Assembly (NCBI GenBank): GCA_000027065.2
Contig: FN543093.2
Span: 624,074-688,073, forward strand
Origin: Cronobacter turicensis z3032
Lineage (GTDB): Bacteria; Pseudomonadota; Gammaproteobacteria; Enterobacterales; Enterobacteriaceae
DNA length: 64,000 nt
Direction of reading: 5' to 3'
Every line of letters starts with the position of its first letter. The stretch's first letter is position 1. The notes under the pieces are model-generated. The model did not search any database and had not been told where the DNA came from. It saw only the letters and a program-made list of their open reading frames with translations. Position numbers and translations under genes: made by a program. This document shows, piece by piece, positions 19,685 to 29,232 of this stretch.

Positions 19685-20701
19685 TTACCGCACCGCCTGC
19701 GCCATCCACGCGCCCACTTCGTGGAGTTCCGCGGCCTGGGCGGGAAACTCGCTCGCTAACGCCTCGCAGGCCTGCTGTAACGCACCGGCCTGATATACGC
19801 AGCCCTGTAGCCGGTTCGCCAGCGCCTCCAGCGGCGCCGGGTTCAGGCTGTCGGTAAAAAGCTGCGTGCGGGTGATATGCCCTTTTTCCACGTCGAAATG
19901 CAGCTCCACGCCGCCCCAGACAAACCGTTCGTCCAGTTGATGCGTGAAGGCGGGCGCCTGGCCGAAATTCCACTCCCAGCTGCTCTGGCGGGCGAACGTC
20001 TCGGCAAAGCCTGGCAGATCCGGGAACGCGTCGGGCGATATAACCTCGGCGGCCACCCGCTCGCCGTAATACGTAAAAAACGCCTCCGTCGCGGCGTCGC
20101 AGATTTGCGCATGCGTCACGCCGGGTTTGAGATCGTTAATATTAGCGACGCGCCCGCGCACGGAGGTGATCCCCTTCGCCTGGAGCTTTTTCTTATCCGG
20201 GTTCAGGTAATTCGCGAGCCGGCTCAAATCGGCGTTCAGCAGCAGCGTGCCGTGGTGAAAGCCGCGATCCATCGTCTCGCGGTAGGCTGAGCCGGAAATT
20301 TTGCGCGGCCCTTCGGCGGTTTCCACCACCAGATCGTTGCGCCCGGAGGCCGTTGCCGGAATGCCAAGCTGCGCCAGCGCGTTAATGACAATCGTCGTGG
20401 AGACGCTTTTGTCATACTCCGGTTTGCCCGCCATAAAGGTAAAACAGGTATTGCCGAGATCGTGGAACACCGCGCCGCCGCCGCTGCTGCGCCGCGCCAG
20501 CCGGACATTATCTTCCTCCATCCGGCGGGTGTTGCACTCTTTCCACGGGTTCTGCGCCCGGCCAATTACGACGGTATCGGCGTTGCGCCAGAGGAACAGC
20601 ACGCGCTGGGTGGCAGGCATCTGGCGGAAGATGCACTCTTCCACCGCCAGGTTAAACCAGGGATCGTAAGAATCGGAAATAAGCAGGCGTAAAGAGGACA
20701 C
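19685..20701 (-). CDS. lplA: Lipoate-protein ligase A
   Basis: The 338-residue enzyme activates scavenged lipoate with ATP and attaches it to E2 and GcvH lipoyl domains. The adenylate-binding region [20 protein letters not shown], the catalytic lysine region ([22 protein letters not shown]) and the C-terminal accessory domain are all present. Length equals E. coli LplA. It lies downstream of ytjB on the minus strand with a 48-bp gap, as in E. coli. Confidence 0.97.
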   Translation of the reverse strand: MSSLRLLISDSYDPWFNLAVEECIFRQMPATQRVLFLWRNADTVVIGRAQNPWKECNTRRMEEDNVRLARRSSGGGAVFHDLGNTCFTFMAGKPEYDKSVSTTIVINALAQLGIPATASGRNDLVVETAEGPRKISGSAYRETMDRGFHHGTLLLNADLSRLANYLNPDKKKLQAKGITSVRGRVANINDLKPGVTHAQICDAATEAFFTYYGERVAAEVISPDAFPDLPGFAETFARQSSWEWNFGQAPAFTHQLDERFVWGGVELHFDVEKGHITRTQLFTDSLNPAPLEALANRLQGCVYQAGALQQACEALASEFPAQAAELHEVGAWMAQAVR

Positions 20702-20749
20702 AGGCGTTTTCCCTAAAGCATTGAAGAACGCCCATTATATCATGCGGCG

Positions 20750-21412
20750 TCAGGCGCGTTTGTCATCCACAGGCGTCTCAGGCTCACTCTCTTCTTCCGG
20801 TACGGATTTGCTGGCGGTGAGCAGGAACGGCGACTGTTGCCAGCGGGTACGTTTGCCCTGAAGCAGCGTGCGAGTCAGCACGATGCCGATAGCGAGCGCC
20901 AGCAGCATCATCAGGCGCAGAATATTGGTGGTGTTATCCACCTGGCGCGCTTCGGTCGGCAGGCTGTGGGTGTCGAGCGTGAGCCGCAGGTAACCCACCG
21001 GGCCGCTTTTATCCTGCACCGGCTGGACAATCTGCTGGTTAAAATAGCTGCCCGCTTTTTTGCCGTCGAGCGCCAGTCGGTCGCGCACGTTCACGCCTTC
21101 GCCCGCGCGGGCGATCAGTTCGCCCTGCTGGTCATACACGCTGGCGTCCAGGATGCGGCTCTCTTCGGTGAGCTGGCTGAGGATAGCGCCGACGCGTTTT
21201 TCATCCGGGTTTTCGCCCTTAATCAGCGGAACCAGGCTGTAGCTGACCTGGCGGGCCAGCGTGCGGGCGAGCTCTTCCATCTGGATATTGCGCGATTGCT
21301 GATGGCTCTGGCTAAACCAGGACGCGCCCTGCATCAGCGCCACCAGCAGCGCCAGACAGATAAGTACAATCACTGCGCGATGCAGCCGAAATTTGAGTTT
21401 TGCCCGGGCCAT
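20750..21412 (-). CDS. ytjB: Inner-membrane protein YtjB (Smp)
   Basis: The 220-residue protein has an N-terminal membrane helix (about 13-33), a periplasmic sensor-like domain of about 110 residues, and a second helix (VDNTTNILRLMMLLALAIGIVL), then a charged cytoplasmic tail. It matches E. coli Smp/YtjB, whose function is not established. Divergent from serB, the conserved arrangement. Confidence 0.9.
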   Translation of the reverse strand: MARAKLKFRLHRAVIVLICLALLVALMQGASWFSQSHQQSRNIQMEELARTLARQVSYSLVPLIKGENPDEKRVGAILSQLTEESRILDASVYDQQGELIARAGEGVNVRDRLALDGKKAGSYFNQQIVQPVQDKSGPVGYLRLTLDTHSLPTEARQVDNTTNILRLMMLLALAIGIVLTRTLLQGKRTRWQQSPFLLTASKSVPEEESEPETPVDDKRA

Positions 21413-21518
21413 AAAGTACCTGCTTAAATTTTGAAGCTTAATGTTGCCAGAAGCGCTGCAGACAAGGTAGCCTCATGCGTTGTTTTGTCCCGCCCCGATA
21501 CTATTTACAGGAGCCTGA

Positions 21519-22490
21519 ATGCCGAACAGTCTTACCTGGTGCGACCTGCCAAACGAGGTCTCCCTCTGGCCTGGATTGCCCCTTTCTTTAAGCGGTGATG
21601 AAGTCATGCCGCTGGATTATCACGCAGGCCATAGCGGCTGGCTCCTGTACGGACGGGGTTTAAATAAGCAAAGTCTGACCCAATATCAGCACAAGCTCGG
21701 CGCGGCGATGGTTATCGTTAACGCGTGGTGCGTGGAAGATTATCAGGTGATCCGCCTTGCGGGCTCGCTGACGCCGCGCGCGACGCGGCTGGCGCATGAT
21801 TCAGGCCTCGACGTCGCGCCGCTTGGCAAAATTCCGCATCTGAAAACGCCGGGCCTGCTGGTGATGGATATGGATTCCACCGCTATCCAGATTGAATGCA
21901 TTGATGAAATCGCAAAACTTGCCGGTACGGGCGATGAAGTGGCGGACGTCACCGAGCGCGCCATGCGCGGCGAGCTGGATTTCGCGGCCAGTCTGAAAGC
22001 GCGCGTCGGCACGCTGAAGGGCGCAAGCGCCGATATCCTGCGCCAGGTGCGCGACGTGCTCCCTCTAATGCCTGGACTGACCTCGCTGGTGCTGAAGCTG
22101 CATTCGCTGGGCTGGAAAGTGGCGATCGCCTCCGGCGGTTTTACGTTCTTCGCGCAATATCTGCAGGACAAACTTCACCTGGACGATGTGGTCGCCAATG
22201 AACTGGCGGTGGAAAACGGCGTCTTTACCGGTGACGTGACCGGCCAGATTGTCGACGCCCAGTTTAAGGCGCAGACCCTGCAACGCCTGGCTGAAAAATA
22301 TGAGATCCCGACGGGCCAGACCGTCGCGATTGGCGATGGCGCCAACGACTTGCCGATGATCCAGACGGCGGGGCTGGGAATCGCCTATCACGCTAAACCG
22401 AAAGTGAATGAAAAGACGGAAATTACTATCCGTCACGCTGACCTGATGGGGGTTTTCTGTATCCTTTCAGGCAGCCTTAACCAGAAATAA
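21519..22490 (+). CDS. serB: Phosphoserine phosphatase SerB
   Basis: The 323-residue HAD enzyme performs the last step of serine synthesis. An N-terminal ACT-like region precedes the catalytic domain with motif I MDMDSTAIQIECIDEIA, motif II IASGGFTFF, and motif III/IV AIGDGANDLPM. CAGGAGCC precedes the ATG. radA follows after 11 bp, so serB-radA-nadR is probably one transcript. Confidence 0.98.
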   Translation: MPNSLTWCDLPNEVSLWPGLPLSLSGDEVMPLDYHAGHSGWLLYGRGLNKQSLTQYQHKLGAAMVIVNAWCVEDYQVIRLAGSLTPRATRLAHDSGLDVAPLGKIPHLKTPGLLVMDMDSTAIQIECIDEIAKLAGTGDEVADVTERAMRGELDFAASLKARVGTLKGASADILRQVRDVLPLMPGLTSLVLKLHSLGWKVAIASGGFTFFAQYLQDKLHLDDVVANELAVENGVFTGDVTGQIVDAQFKAQTLQRLAEKYEIPTGQTVAIGDGANDLPMIQTAGLGIAYHAKPKVNEKTEITIRHADLMGVFCILSGSLNQK

Positions 22491-22501
22491 AGAGGTAAAA
22501 G

Positions 22502-23884
22502 GTGGCGAAAGCTCCAAAACGCGCATTTGTCTGTAACGAATGTGGTGCGGATTATCCGCGCTGGCAGGGGCAGTGCAGCGCCTGTCATGCCTGGAATACC
22601 ATCACGGAAGTGCGCCTCGCCGCCTCGCCGCAAGCGGCGCGCAATGAACGGCTTTCCGGCTACGCGGGCAACGCGGGCGTAGCCAAAGTCCAGAAACTGT
22701 CGGATATCAGCCTTGAGGAGCTGCCGCGTTTCTCCACCGGCTTTAAAGAGTTCGACCGGGTGCTGGGCGGCGGCGTGGTGCCGGGCAGCGCCATTCTGAT
22801 TGGCGGCAACCCCGGCGCCGGGAAATCGACGCTGCTGCTGCAAACGCTCTGTAAGCTCGGCGAGCAGATGAAAACGCTCTACGTCACCGGCGAGGAGTCG
22901 CTGCAACAGGTGGCGATGCGCGCGCATCGTCTCGGCCTGCCTACCACTAATCTCAACATGCTCTCGGAAACCAGCATTGAGCAGATCTGCCTTATCGCGG
23001 AAGAAGAGCAGCCGAAACTGATGGTGATCGACTCCATTCAGGTTATGCACATGGCCGACGTTCAGTCGTCGCCAGGCAGCGTCGCGCAGGTGCGTGAAAC
23101 CGCCGCCTACCTGACGCGCTTTGCGAAAACCCGCGGCGTGGCGATTGTGATGGTCGGCCATGTGACTAAAGACGGTTCGCTGGCGGGCCCGAAAGTGCTG
23201 GAGCACTGTATCGACTGTTCCGTCCTGCTGGACGGCGACGCCGATTCGCGTTTTCGTACGCTGCGCAGCCATAAAAACCGTTTTGGCGCTGTGAATGAGC
23301 TCGGCGTCTTCGCTATGACGGAGCAGGGGCTGCGCGAAGTCAGCAACCCGTCGGCGATTTTCTTAAGCCGTGGCGATGAAGTGACTTCCGGCAGCTCGGT
23401 CATGGTCGTCTGGGAAGGAACGCGCCCGCTGCTGGTGGAGATCCAGGCGCTGGTGGACCATTCGATGATGGCGAACCCGCGGCGCGTGGCGGTGGGCCTT
23501 GAGCAGAACCGTCTGGCGATCCTGCTCGCCGTGCTGCACCGTCACGGCGGTTTGCAAATGGCGGATCAGGATGTGTTCGTCAACGTGGTCGGCGGGGTGA
23601 AAGTGACCGAAACCAGCGCCGACCTGGCGCTGCTGCTGGCGATGGTATCGAGCCTGCGCGACCGGCCGCTCCCACAGGATCTGGTAGTGTTTGGCGAGGT
23701 GGGCCTCGCGGGTGAAATTCGTCCGGTGCCGAGCGGCCAGGAACGTATTTCCGAGGCGGCGAAGCACGGTTTCCGCCGCGCCATCGTTCCCGCCGCCAAC
23801 GTGCCGAAAAAGGTGCCGGAAGGCATGCAAATTTTCGGCGTGAAAAAGCTGGCGGATGCGCTGGCCGTTTTTGACGACCTATAA
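22502..23884 (+). CDS. radA: DNA repair/branch migration protein RadA (Sms)
   Basis: The 460-residue RecA-like ATPase extends D-loops and processes recombination intermediates. It has the N-terminal zinc finger (CNECG...CSAC), Walker A GGNPGAGKSTL, the RadA-specific KNRFG motif (SHKNRFGAVNE) and a C-terminal Lon-protease-like domain. It starts with GTG at 22502 after AGAGGTAAAAGG, nearly identical to E. coli throughout. Confidence 0.98.
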   Translation: MAKAPKRAFVCNECGADYPRWQGQCSACHAWNTITEVRLAASPQAARNERLSGYAGNAGVAKVQKLSDISLEELPRFSTGFKEFDRVLGGGVVPGSAILIGGNPGAGKSTLLLQTLCKLGEQMKTLYVTGEESLQQVAMRAHRLGLPTTNLNMLSETSIEQICLIAEEEQPKLMVIDSIQVMHMADVQSSPGSVAQVRETAAYLTRFAKTRGVAIVMVGHVTKDGSLAGPKVLEHCIDCSVLLDGDADSRFRTLRSHKNRFGAVNELGVFAMTEQGLREVSNPSAIFLSRGDEVTSGSSVMVVWEGTRPLLVEIQALVDHSMMANPRRVAVGLEQNRLAILLAVLHRHGGLQMADQDVFVNVVGGVKVTETSADLALLLAMVSSLRDRPLPQDLVVFGEVGLAGEIRPVPSGQERISEAAKHGFRRAIVPAANVPKKVPEGMQIFGVKKLADALAVFDDL

Positions 23885-23904
23885 TCATTAAACCACTGTT
23901 TTCT

Positions 23905-23930
23905 GGCGGGTAGCGCATGGCTTACCCGCC
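23905..23930. repeat. Variant palindromic repeat between radA and nadR
   Basis: GGCGGGTAGCGCATGGCTTA followed by CCCGCC is a diverged, 26-bp member of the intergenic repeat family seen at 19545-19675 and 25232-25415. Confidence 0.6.
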
Positions 23931-23976
23931 TTTCGTATTTTATCGATCCGGCACGCTCATTCAGCAGGAGGCTCTT

Positions 23977-25209
23977 GTGTCATCATTCGATTATCTCAAA
24001 ACCGCGATCCGTCAAAAAGGCTGCACGTTACAGCAGGTAGCGGATGCCAGCGGCATGACCAAGGGCTATTTAAGCCAGCTTCTTAACGCCAAAATCAAAA
24101 GCCCGAGCGCGCAAAAGCTCGAAGCGCTGCACCGTTTTCTGGAGCTGGAGTTCCCGCGCCGCCAGAAACGCGTCGGCGTGGTGTTCGGCAAGTTTTATCC
24201 GCTGCATACCGGCCATATCTATCTTATCCAGCGCGCCTGTAGCCAGGTTGATGAGCTGCATATCATCATGGGCTATGACGAAAAGCGCGACCGCACGCTG
24301 TTTGAAGAGAGCGCGATGTCGCAACAGCCGACCATCAGCGACCGTCTGCGCTGGCTGTTGCAGACCTTTAAATACCAGAAAAACATCCGCATTCACGCCT
24401 TTAACGAAGAGGGCATGGAGCCGTATCCGTACGGCTGGGACGTCTGGAGTGAAGGCATCAAAGCGTTTATGGAAGAGAAGGGGATCGAACCTGACTCCAT
24501 CTATACCTCCGAAGAGGCCGACGCGCCGCAGTATCGCGAACATCTCGGCATCGAGACCGTGATTATCGACCCGAAACGTACCTTTATGAATATCAGCGGC
24601 GCGCAGATCCGCGCTAACCCGTTCCGCTACTGGGAATACATTCCTACCGAAGTGAAACCGTTCTTTGTGCGTACGGTGGCGATTCTGGGCGGTGAATCGA
24701 GCGGGAAATCGATGCTGGTGAACAAGCTCGCCAATATTTTCAATACCACCAGCGCCTGGGAATATGGCCGCGATTACGTGTTTTCGCACCTCGGCGGCGA
24801 TGAGATGGCGCTGCAATATTCCGATTACGACAAGATCGCGCTCGGTCATGCGCAATATATTGATTTTGCCGTGAAATACGCTAACAAAGTGGCATTCATC
24901 GATACCGATTTCGTGACCACGCAGGCGTTTTGCAAGAAGTATGAAGGGCGCGAGCATCCGTTCGTGCAGGCGCTGGTGGATGAATACCGCTTCGACCTGG
25001 TTATCCTGCTGGAAAACAATACGCCATGGGTGGCGGACGGGTTAAGAAGCCTCGGCAGTTCGGTGGATCGCAAAGAATTCCAGTCGCTGCTGGTGTCGAT
25101 GCTGGAAGAGAACAATATCGAGTATGTGCATGTCGAGGAGCCGGATTACGACTCGCGTTTTCTGCGCTGCGTGGAGCTGGTGAAGCAGCTGATGGGCGAG
25201 CAGGCGTAG
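23977..25209 (+). CDS. nadR: Trifunctional NAD regulator NadR
   Basis: The 410-residue protein is repressor, NMN adenylyltransferase and ribosylnicotinamide kinase. The N-terminal HTH is residues 1-60 (CTLQQVADASGMTKGYLSQL), the NMNAT site is GVVFGKFYPLHTGHIYL with ISGAQIR, and the kinase P-loop is GGESSGKSML. A substitution is visible: E. coli has T where this has M after GKS. GTG 23977 with CAGGAGG upstream gives the E. coli N-terminus (VSSFDYLKTAI). Confidence 0.97.
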   Translation: MSSFDYLKTAIRQKGCTLQQVADASGMTKGYLSQLLNAKIKSPSAQKLEALHRFLELEFPRRQKRVGVVFGKFYPLHTGHIYLIQRACSQVDELHIIMGYDEKRDRTLFEESAMSQQPTISDRLRWLLQTFKYQKNIRIHAFNEEGMEPYPYGWDVWSEGIKAFMEEKGIEPDSIYTSEEADAPQYREHLGIETVIIDPKRTFMNISGAQIRANPFRYWEYIPTEVKPFFVRTVAILGGESSGKSMLVNKLANIFNTTSAWEYGRDYVFSHLGGDEMALQYSDYDKIALGHAQYIDFAVKYANKVAFIDTDFVTTQAFCKKYEGREHPFVQALVDEYRFDLVILLENNTPWVADGLRSLGSSVDRKEFQSLLVSMLEENNIEYVHVEEPDYDSRFLRCVELVKQLMGEQA

Positions 25210-25231
25210 CGGGCGGTTGTTTTTAGGGGAT

Positions 25232-25415
25232 GGTGGGTGCGCTGCGCTTACCCACCCTACAAACTACGTTTTGGTGATACCGGTGTGGTAGGGCGGGTAA
25301 ACGACGTGCACCCGCCGAGGGTGTGAATGTTCAAAGGTGGGTGCGCTGCGCTTACCCACCCTACAAACTACGAGCAGAGAGTCGGTGTAGGGCGGGTAAA
25401 CAAAGAGCACCCGCC
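25232..25415. repeat. Four alternating copies of the 29-bp palindromic repeat
   Basis: Copies at 25232-25260 (minus), 25288-25316 (plus), 25336-25364 (minus) and 25387-25415 (plus). Strict alternation of orientation resembles BIME structures. They fill the 219-bp convergent gap between nadR and the oxidoreductase gene; no conventional terminator is seen, so the hairpins may serve that role. Confidence 0.85.
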
Positions 25416-25428
25416 GGGGGTGCCGTCA

Positions 25429-26430
25429 TTAAAATTCCACGACCACTTTGCCGCGCATATGGCCTTCCAGCACCTTCTGATGCGCCTTGCTGATGCTCTC
25501 AACGCTCAGGCCGTGGAAGGTCTCGCTCAGCGCGCTCTCCACTTCGCCTGCATCCACCAGCGTCGCCACTTCATTGAGGATCTCGCCCTGGCGTGCCATA
25601 TCGGCGGTCTGATACATGCTGCGGGTGTACATGAACTCCCAGTGCAGCGCGGCGGATTTTGACTTCAGCGCATCCTGATCCAACGGGTGCGCATTCTCCA
25701 CGATGCTGCAAATATGCCCCTGCGGCGCGATAAGCTGGCTCACGGCCGCCCAGTGACCGTCGGTATCATTCAGAATGAAAATAAAATCGACATATTTAAC
25801 CCCCTCTTTTGCAAGCTCACCCGGCAGATCGCGATAGTTCACCACCAGATCCGCGCCGCGATCGCGGCACCACTGCGCGGAATCTTCACGCGAGGCGGTG
25901 GCGATAATTTTTACCTTGCTGTGCAGACGCGCGAACGGAATGGCAAGCGAACCCACGCCGCCTGCGCCGCCGATAATCAGCAGCGTCTTGTCTTCACCCG
26001 CATCCTGAATCGCCAGGCGCTCGAATAAGCCTTCCCAGGCGGTCAGCGCCGTCAGCGGGATAGCGGCCGCCGCGGCCCACGAAAGCGTGCGCGGTTTATG
26101 CCCCACGATGCGGGAATCGATCAACTGATGGCTGGTGTTGCTGCCAGAGCGGGTGATATCCCCGGCGTAATAGACTTCATCGCCAGGTTTAAAACCGCTG
26201 ACCTTGCTGCCGATGGCTGTCACCACGCCGCTGGCGTCCCAGCCCAGCACGCGCGGCTCCTGCAAGCCGTTCTTCTGCAGGCTCGCATGCACTTTCGTAT
26301 CCACCGGGTTGATGGAAACCGCTTTGACTTCTACCAGCAGATCATATTCGCCCGGCTGAGGCATCGGCTGGGTTATCTCAATAAAGTGTTGCGGGGCTTG
26401 CGGGTTAACGGCAATCGCTTTAACAGACAT
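25429..26430 (-). CDS. Zinc-type alcohol dehydrogenase-like/quinone oxidoreductase (MDR family)
   Basis: The 333-residue medium-chain dehydrogenase starts MSVKAIAVNPQAPQHF and shows the family's KAVSINPVDTKV, GWDASGVV and nucleotide-binding GGAGGVGSLA. Structural and catalytic zinc cysteines are not apparent, so it belongs with the zinc-independent, NADPH-dependent quinone-reductase-like group. Start 26430 follows AAGGAACC; an upstream in-frame extension would run into the LysR gene. It is divergent from a LysR regulator, its likely controller. Substrate unknown. Confidence 0.86.
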   Translation of the reverse strand: MSVKAIAVNPQAPQHFIEITQPMPQPGEYDLLVEVKAVSINPVDTKVHASLQKNGLQEPRVLGWDASGVVTAIGSKVSGFKPGDEVYYAGDITRSGSNTSHQLIDSRIVGHKPRTLSWAAAAAIPLTALTAWEGLFERLAIQDAGEDKTLLIIGGAGGVGSLAIPFARLHSKVKIIATASREDSAQWCRDRGADLVVNYRDLPGELAKEGVKYVDFIFILNDTDGHWAAVSQLIAPQGHICSIVENAHPLDQDALKSKSAALHWEFMYTRSMYQTADMARQGEILNEVATLVDAGEVESALSETFHGLSVESISKAHQKVLEGHMRGKVVVEF

Positions 26431-26545
26431 GTCAGGTTCCTTCGGTGTGTTCAGAGAAGTATGTGTTGACTGTAGTCTATGCATGCCGCAGGAGGGTGAT
26501 AAGATGGACAATCCAGAACGGCGTGTTCGTGAGAGATGAACAATC

Positions 26546-27463
26546 ATGTTTAAGCAACTGCAGGATATGGCGCTTTTCGCGCTGGTCGCGGAGACGGGCA
26601 GCTTCACGGCGGCGGCGCAGAAAGCGGGCTTGCCGAAATCCAGCGTCAGCCAGCGCATCAGTCAGCTTGAGGCGCATGTCGGGTTGCGGCTGCTTAATCG
26701 CACCACGCGCACGCTAAGCCTGACGTTTGCGGGTGAGCACTATCTGGTGCATTGCCGTGAAATGCTTGATGCCAGCGAACGCGCCGATCTCGCCGTGCAG
26801 CGCCTGCGTGACAACCCCAGCGGCAGGTTGCGTATCACCAGCCCCGCAGGTATCGGTGCGACGCTATTAGCGCGCATGAACGCCGAGTTTCTCGCCAGAT
26901 ACCCGGATATCACGCTGGAAGTGTTTATCTCCGACGACGTGCGGGATCTCGTCATGGAAGGGTTTGACGTGGCGCTGCGTACCGGTAAACCGCAGGATTC
27001 TTCGCTGATTGGCCGCAAGATTGGCCACTGCCCGCGTTACTTGCTCGCCTCGCCTGCTTATCTGGCGCAGCATCCGCCGCTGACGCACCCGGCGCAACTG
27101 GCGGAGCACCGGGTTATTGTTCACCGTGCCTGGACAGAGTGGCTGCTCCAGCGCGACCGCGAGCTTTACCGCTGTCTCCTGAATCAGATGCACCAGACCG
27201 ATAATCTTCTCTATGCCCGGGAAAGCGCGCTGGCGGGGGCGGGTGTGACGCTGCTGCCCGCTTTTTTACTGGATGACACGCTCAAACAAGGTGCGCTTAT
27301 CAATATTCTGCCTGAATGGACTGTCACCGGTAACGACCTCTATCTGGTCTATCCGGGGCGCAAACTCAACGCCCCCGCGCTGGTCAGCTATATCAACTTC
27401 GCACTGGAATATGAAGGTGTGGCTCAGTTTTACGATAAATTATCGGGTTTTGTCTCAAAATAA
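26546..27463 (+). CDS. LysR-family transcriptional regulator
   Basis: The 305-residue protein has the N-terminal winged HTH (about 1-60, FTAAAQKAGLPKSSVSQRISQLEAHVGLRLLNRTTR) and a substrate-binding domain ending in a YVSYINFALE-like tail. LysR regulators commonly control a divergent neighbour and respond to its substrate. The oxidoreductase gene starts 115 bp away in the other direction. ATG 26546 is supported by GAGAGA; the nearby ATG 26536 is out of frame and stops at once. Confidence 0.88.
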   Translation: MFKQLQDMALFALVAETGSFTAAAQKAGLPKSSVSQRISQLEAHVGLRLLNRTTRTLSLTFAGEHYLVHCREMLDASERADLAVQRLRDNPSGRLRITSPAGIGATLLARMNAEFLARYPDITLEVFISDDVRDLVMEGFDVALRTGKPQDSSLIGRKIGHCPRYLLASPAYLAQHPPLTHPAQLAEHRVIVHRAWTEWLLQRDRELYRCLLNQMHQTDNLLYARESALAGAGVTLLPAFLLDDTLKQGALINILPEWTVTGNDLYLVYPGRKLNAPALVSYINFALEYEGVAQFYDKLSGFVSK

Positions 27464-27753
27464 ATCTTTTTTATTATTTAATATATAAAAATAGATAAAT
27501 GAAAAAGCATCAAAAATTAACCCCTCCAAAAAAAGAAACACACTATAAGTTATTTATGGGGATAATGCTTTGTGATATTTTACGCACATAAATTATTGTC
27601 ACACACTTCTATTGCCGCAATGATAATTGCGAAAAATGAATCATTGCATTTCATTTTTATCGCTTATGAGTGCATAGGCGGTTACGTATATGTTGCTGTT
27701 ATTTATTTCTGCTGGCGAGGGTGTATTCCACAAAGCTATGGGTATATCCCATA

Positions 27754-27764
27754 GCGGTAGCCTG
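27754..27764 (+). promoter_or_regulatory. ops/RfaH-recruitment element candidate
   Basis: GCGGTAGCCTG fits the ops core GGCGGTAGCNTG except the first base. It follows an 8-bp inverted repeat (GCTATGGG and CCCATAGC, 27735-27755) and lies 28 bp before kpsM. RfaH-dependent antitermination is usual for group 2 capsule operons. The remainder of the 27464-27791 gap is AT-rich with no gene. Confidence 0.68.
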
Positions 27765-27791
27765 TTCACAGCACTAAACCCAGGATTTTTT

Positions 27792-28568
27792 ATGAAAAGG
27801 CATGGGCTGGATGTCCAGCGCGCCACTGTGCTGGCGCTATTTTTAAGAGAGATAAAAACGCGGTTTGGCAAGTTCCGTCTGGGCTACTGCTGGGCGCTGC
27901 TTGAGCCGTTACTGCATCTTGCCATCCTGCTGTTTGTGCTGGATTTCGTGATGGAGCGGACGCTGCCGGATATCTCATTCCCCGTCTTTCTATTAAGCGG
28001 TATTATTCCCTATTTTATTTTCAGTCATATTACGGGTCGTTCTATTAATGCCATTGAGGCGAACCAGGGGCTTTTTAATTATCGCCCGGTAAAACCCATT
28101 GATACGATCATTGCGAGAACGTTACTGGAAGCAGGGATTTATATCGTCGTTTATCTGGTGCTGCTCGCTCTGCTGGCGGTGGCGGGTGAGGCGTTTACCT
28201 GTTCGCACCTGTTAATCCTGTTCAGCGTCTGGTGTTGTCTGGTGATTTTTTCCTTCGGCGCCGGGCTAATTTTTATGGTCATCAGTAGCGCCTTTCCGGA
28301 GGCCGAAAAATTTCTGCCGCTGCTGACGCGCCCGCTCTATTTCATCTCCTGCGTGATGTATTCACTCAATACTATTCCTCAGGAGTATCAACGCTGGGTC
28401 GCGTGGAACCCACTGGTGCATGTGGTAGAGCTGACGCGTGAATCGCTGGCGACAAGCTATGAGAGTGAGGGCGCGAGTCTGACGTATCTTGCCGTCAGCA
28501 CGCTGGTTGTGCTCTTTACCGGCCTCGCGCTTTATCGTCATCAGGAAGAGGCGATGCTCACCTCATGA
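27792..28568 (+). CDS. kpsM: Capsule ABC-2 exporter permease KpsM
   Basis: The 258-residue membrane protein forms the channel for capsular polysaccharide with KpsT. It has about six hydrophobic helices, the KpsM signature FLREIKTRFGKFRLGYCWAL and GLFNYRPVKPIDTIIARTLLE, and ends REEAMLTS-like (HQEEAMLTS). ATG 27792 gives the E. coli length; an in-frame upstream extension covers the ops site and is not expected to be coding. It overlaps kpsT by four bases. Confidence 0.96.
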   Translation: MKRHGLDVQRATVLALFLREIKTRFGKFRLGYCWALLEPLLHLAILLFVLDFVMERTLPDISFPVFLLSGIIPYFIFSHITGRSINAIEANQGLFNYRPVKPIDTIIARTLLEAGIYIVVYLVLLALLAVAGEAFTCSHLLILFSVWCCLVIFSFGAGLIFMVISSAFPEAEKFLPLLTRPLYFISCVMYSLNTIPQEYQRWVAWNPLVHVVELTRESLATSYESEGASLTYLAVSTLVVLFTGLALYRHQEEAMLTS

Positions 28569-29230
28569 TCGCTATCGAAAATCTCACTAAATCGTACCGC
28601 ACGCCGGCTGGGCGGCATTATGTCTTTAAGGATCTCAATCTGACGCTGCCGTCTGGTAAGAGCATCGCGCTGATTGGCCGTAACGGGGCGGGGAAATCCA
28701 CGCTGCTGCGCATGATTGGCGGCACGGATAACCCGGACCATGGGCGAATCGTCTCCAGCGCGTCGATCTCCTGGCCGGTCGGGCTGGCGGGTGGTTTTCA
28801 GGGCAGCCTCACCGGGCGCGAAAATGTGAAATTCGTGGCGCGGCTATACGCCGCTAAAGACGAAGTGCGGCAAAAAGTCGCGTTCGTGGAGGAATTCGCC
28901 GAGCTCGGAAAATATTTTGATATGCCGGTGAAAGCCTACTCTTCCGGTATGAAAGCGCGTCTCGGGTTCGGGCTGAGCATGGCTTTCCGGTTTGATTACT
29001 ATCTGGTGGACGAAGTGACCGCTGTGGGCGACGCGAGCTTTCGTAAAAAATGCGAAACGCTGTTCGAGGAGCGCTACCGCGAATCCTGTTTTTTAATGGT
29101 GTCGCATAATCTCAATTCGCTAAAACAGTACTGCGATGCGGCGGTGTTTATAGGCCGGGAAAATCACGTGCATTTTTACGACAGCGTTGATGATGCCATT
29201 GACGCGTATAAAGCTCAGGAGAACCTGTAA
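28565..29230 (+). CDS. kpsT: Capsule ABC exporter ATPase KpsT
   Basis: The 221-residue ATPase powers export. Walker A is GRNGAGKST, signature YSSGMKARLGF and Walker B YYLVDEVTAVGD, the glutamate/D-loop form typical of polysaccharide exporters. It begins within the kpsM stop (ATGA overlap). Two bases separate it from the next gene, so kpsMT and the serotype genes are one operon. Confidence 0.96.
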   Translation: MIAIENLTKSYRTPAGRHYVFKDLNLTLPSGKSIALIGRNGAGKSTLLRMIGGTDNPDHGRIVSSASISWPVGLAGGFQGSLTGRENVKFVARLYAAKDEVRQKVAFVEEFAELGKYFDMPVKAYSSGMKARLGFGLSMAFRFDYYLVDEVTAVGDASFRKKCETLFEERYRESCFLMVSHNLNSLKQYCDAAVFIGRENHVHFYDSVDDAIDAYKAQENL

Positions 29231-29232
29231 AC

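Noticed and set aside
27690..27791. 34-residue N-terminal extension of KpsM
   Set aside because: KpsM homologues start at the equivalent of 27792, and the extension covers the ops-like element.
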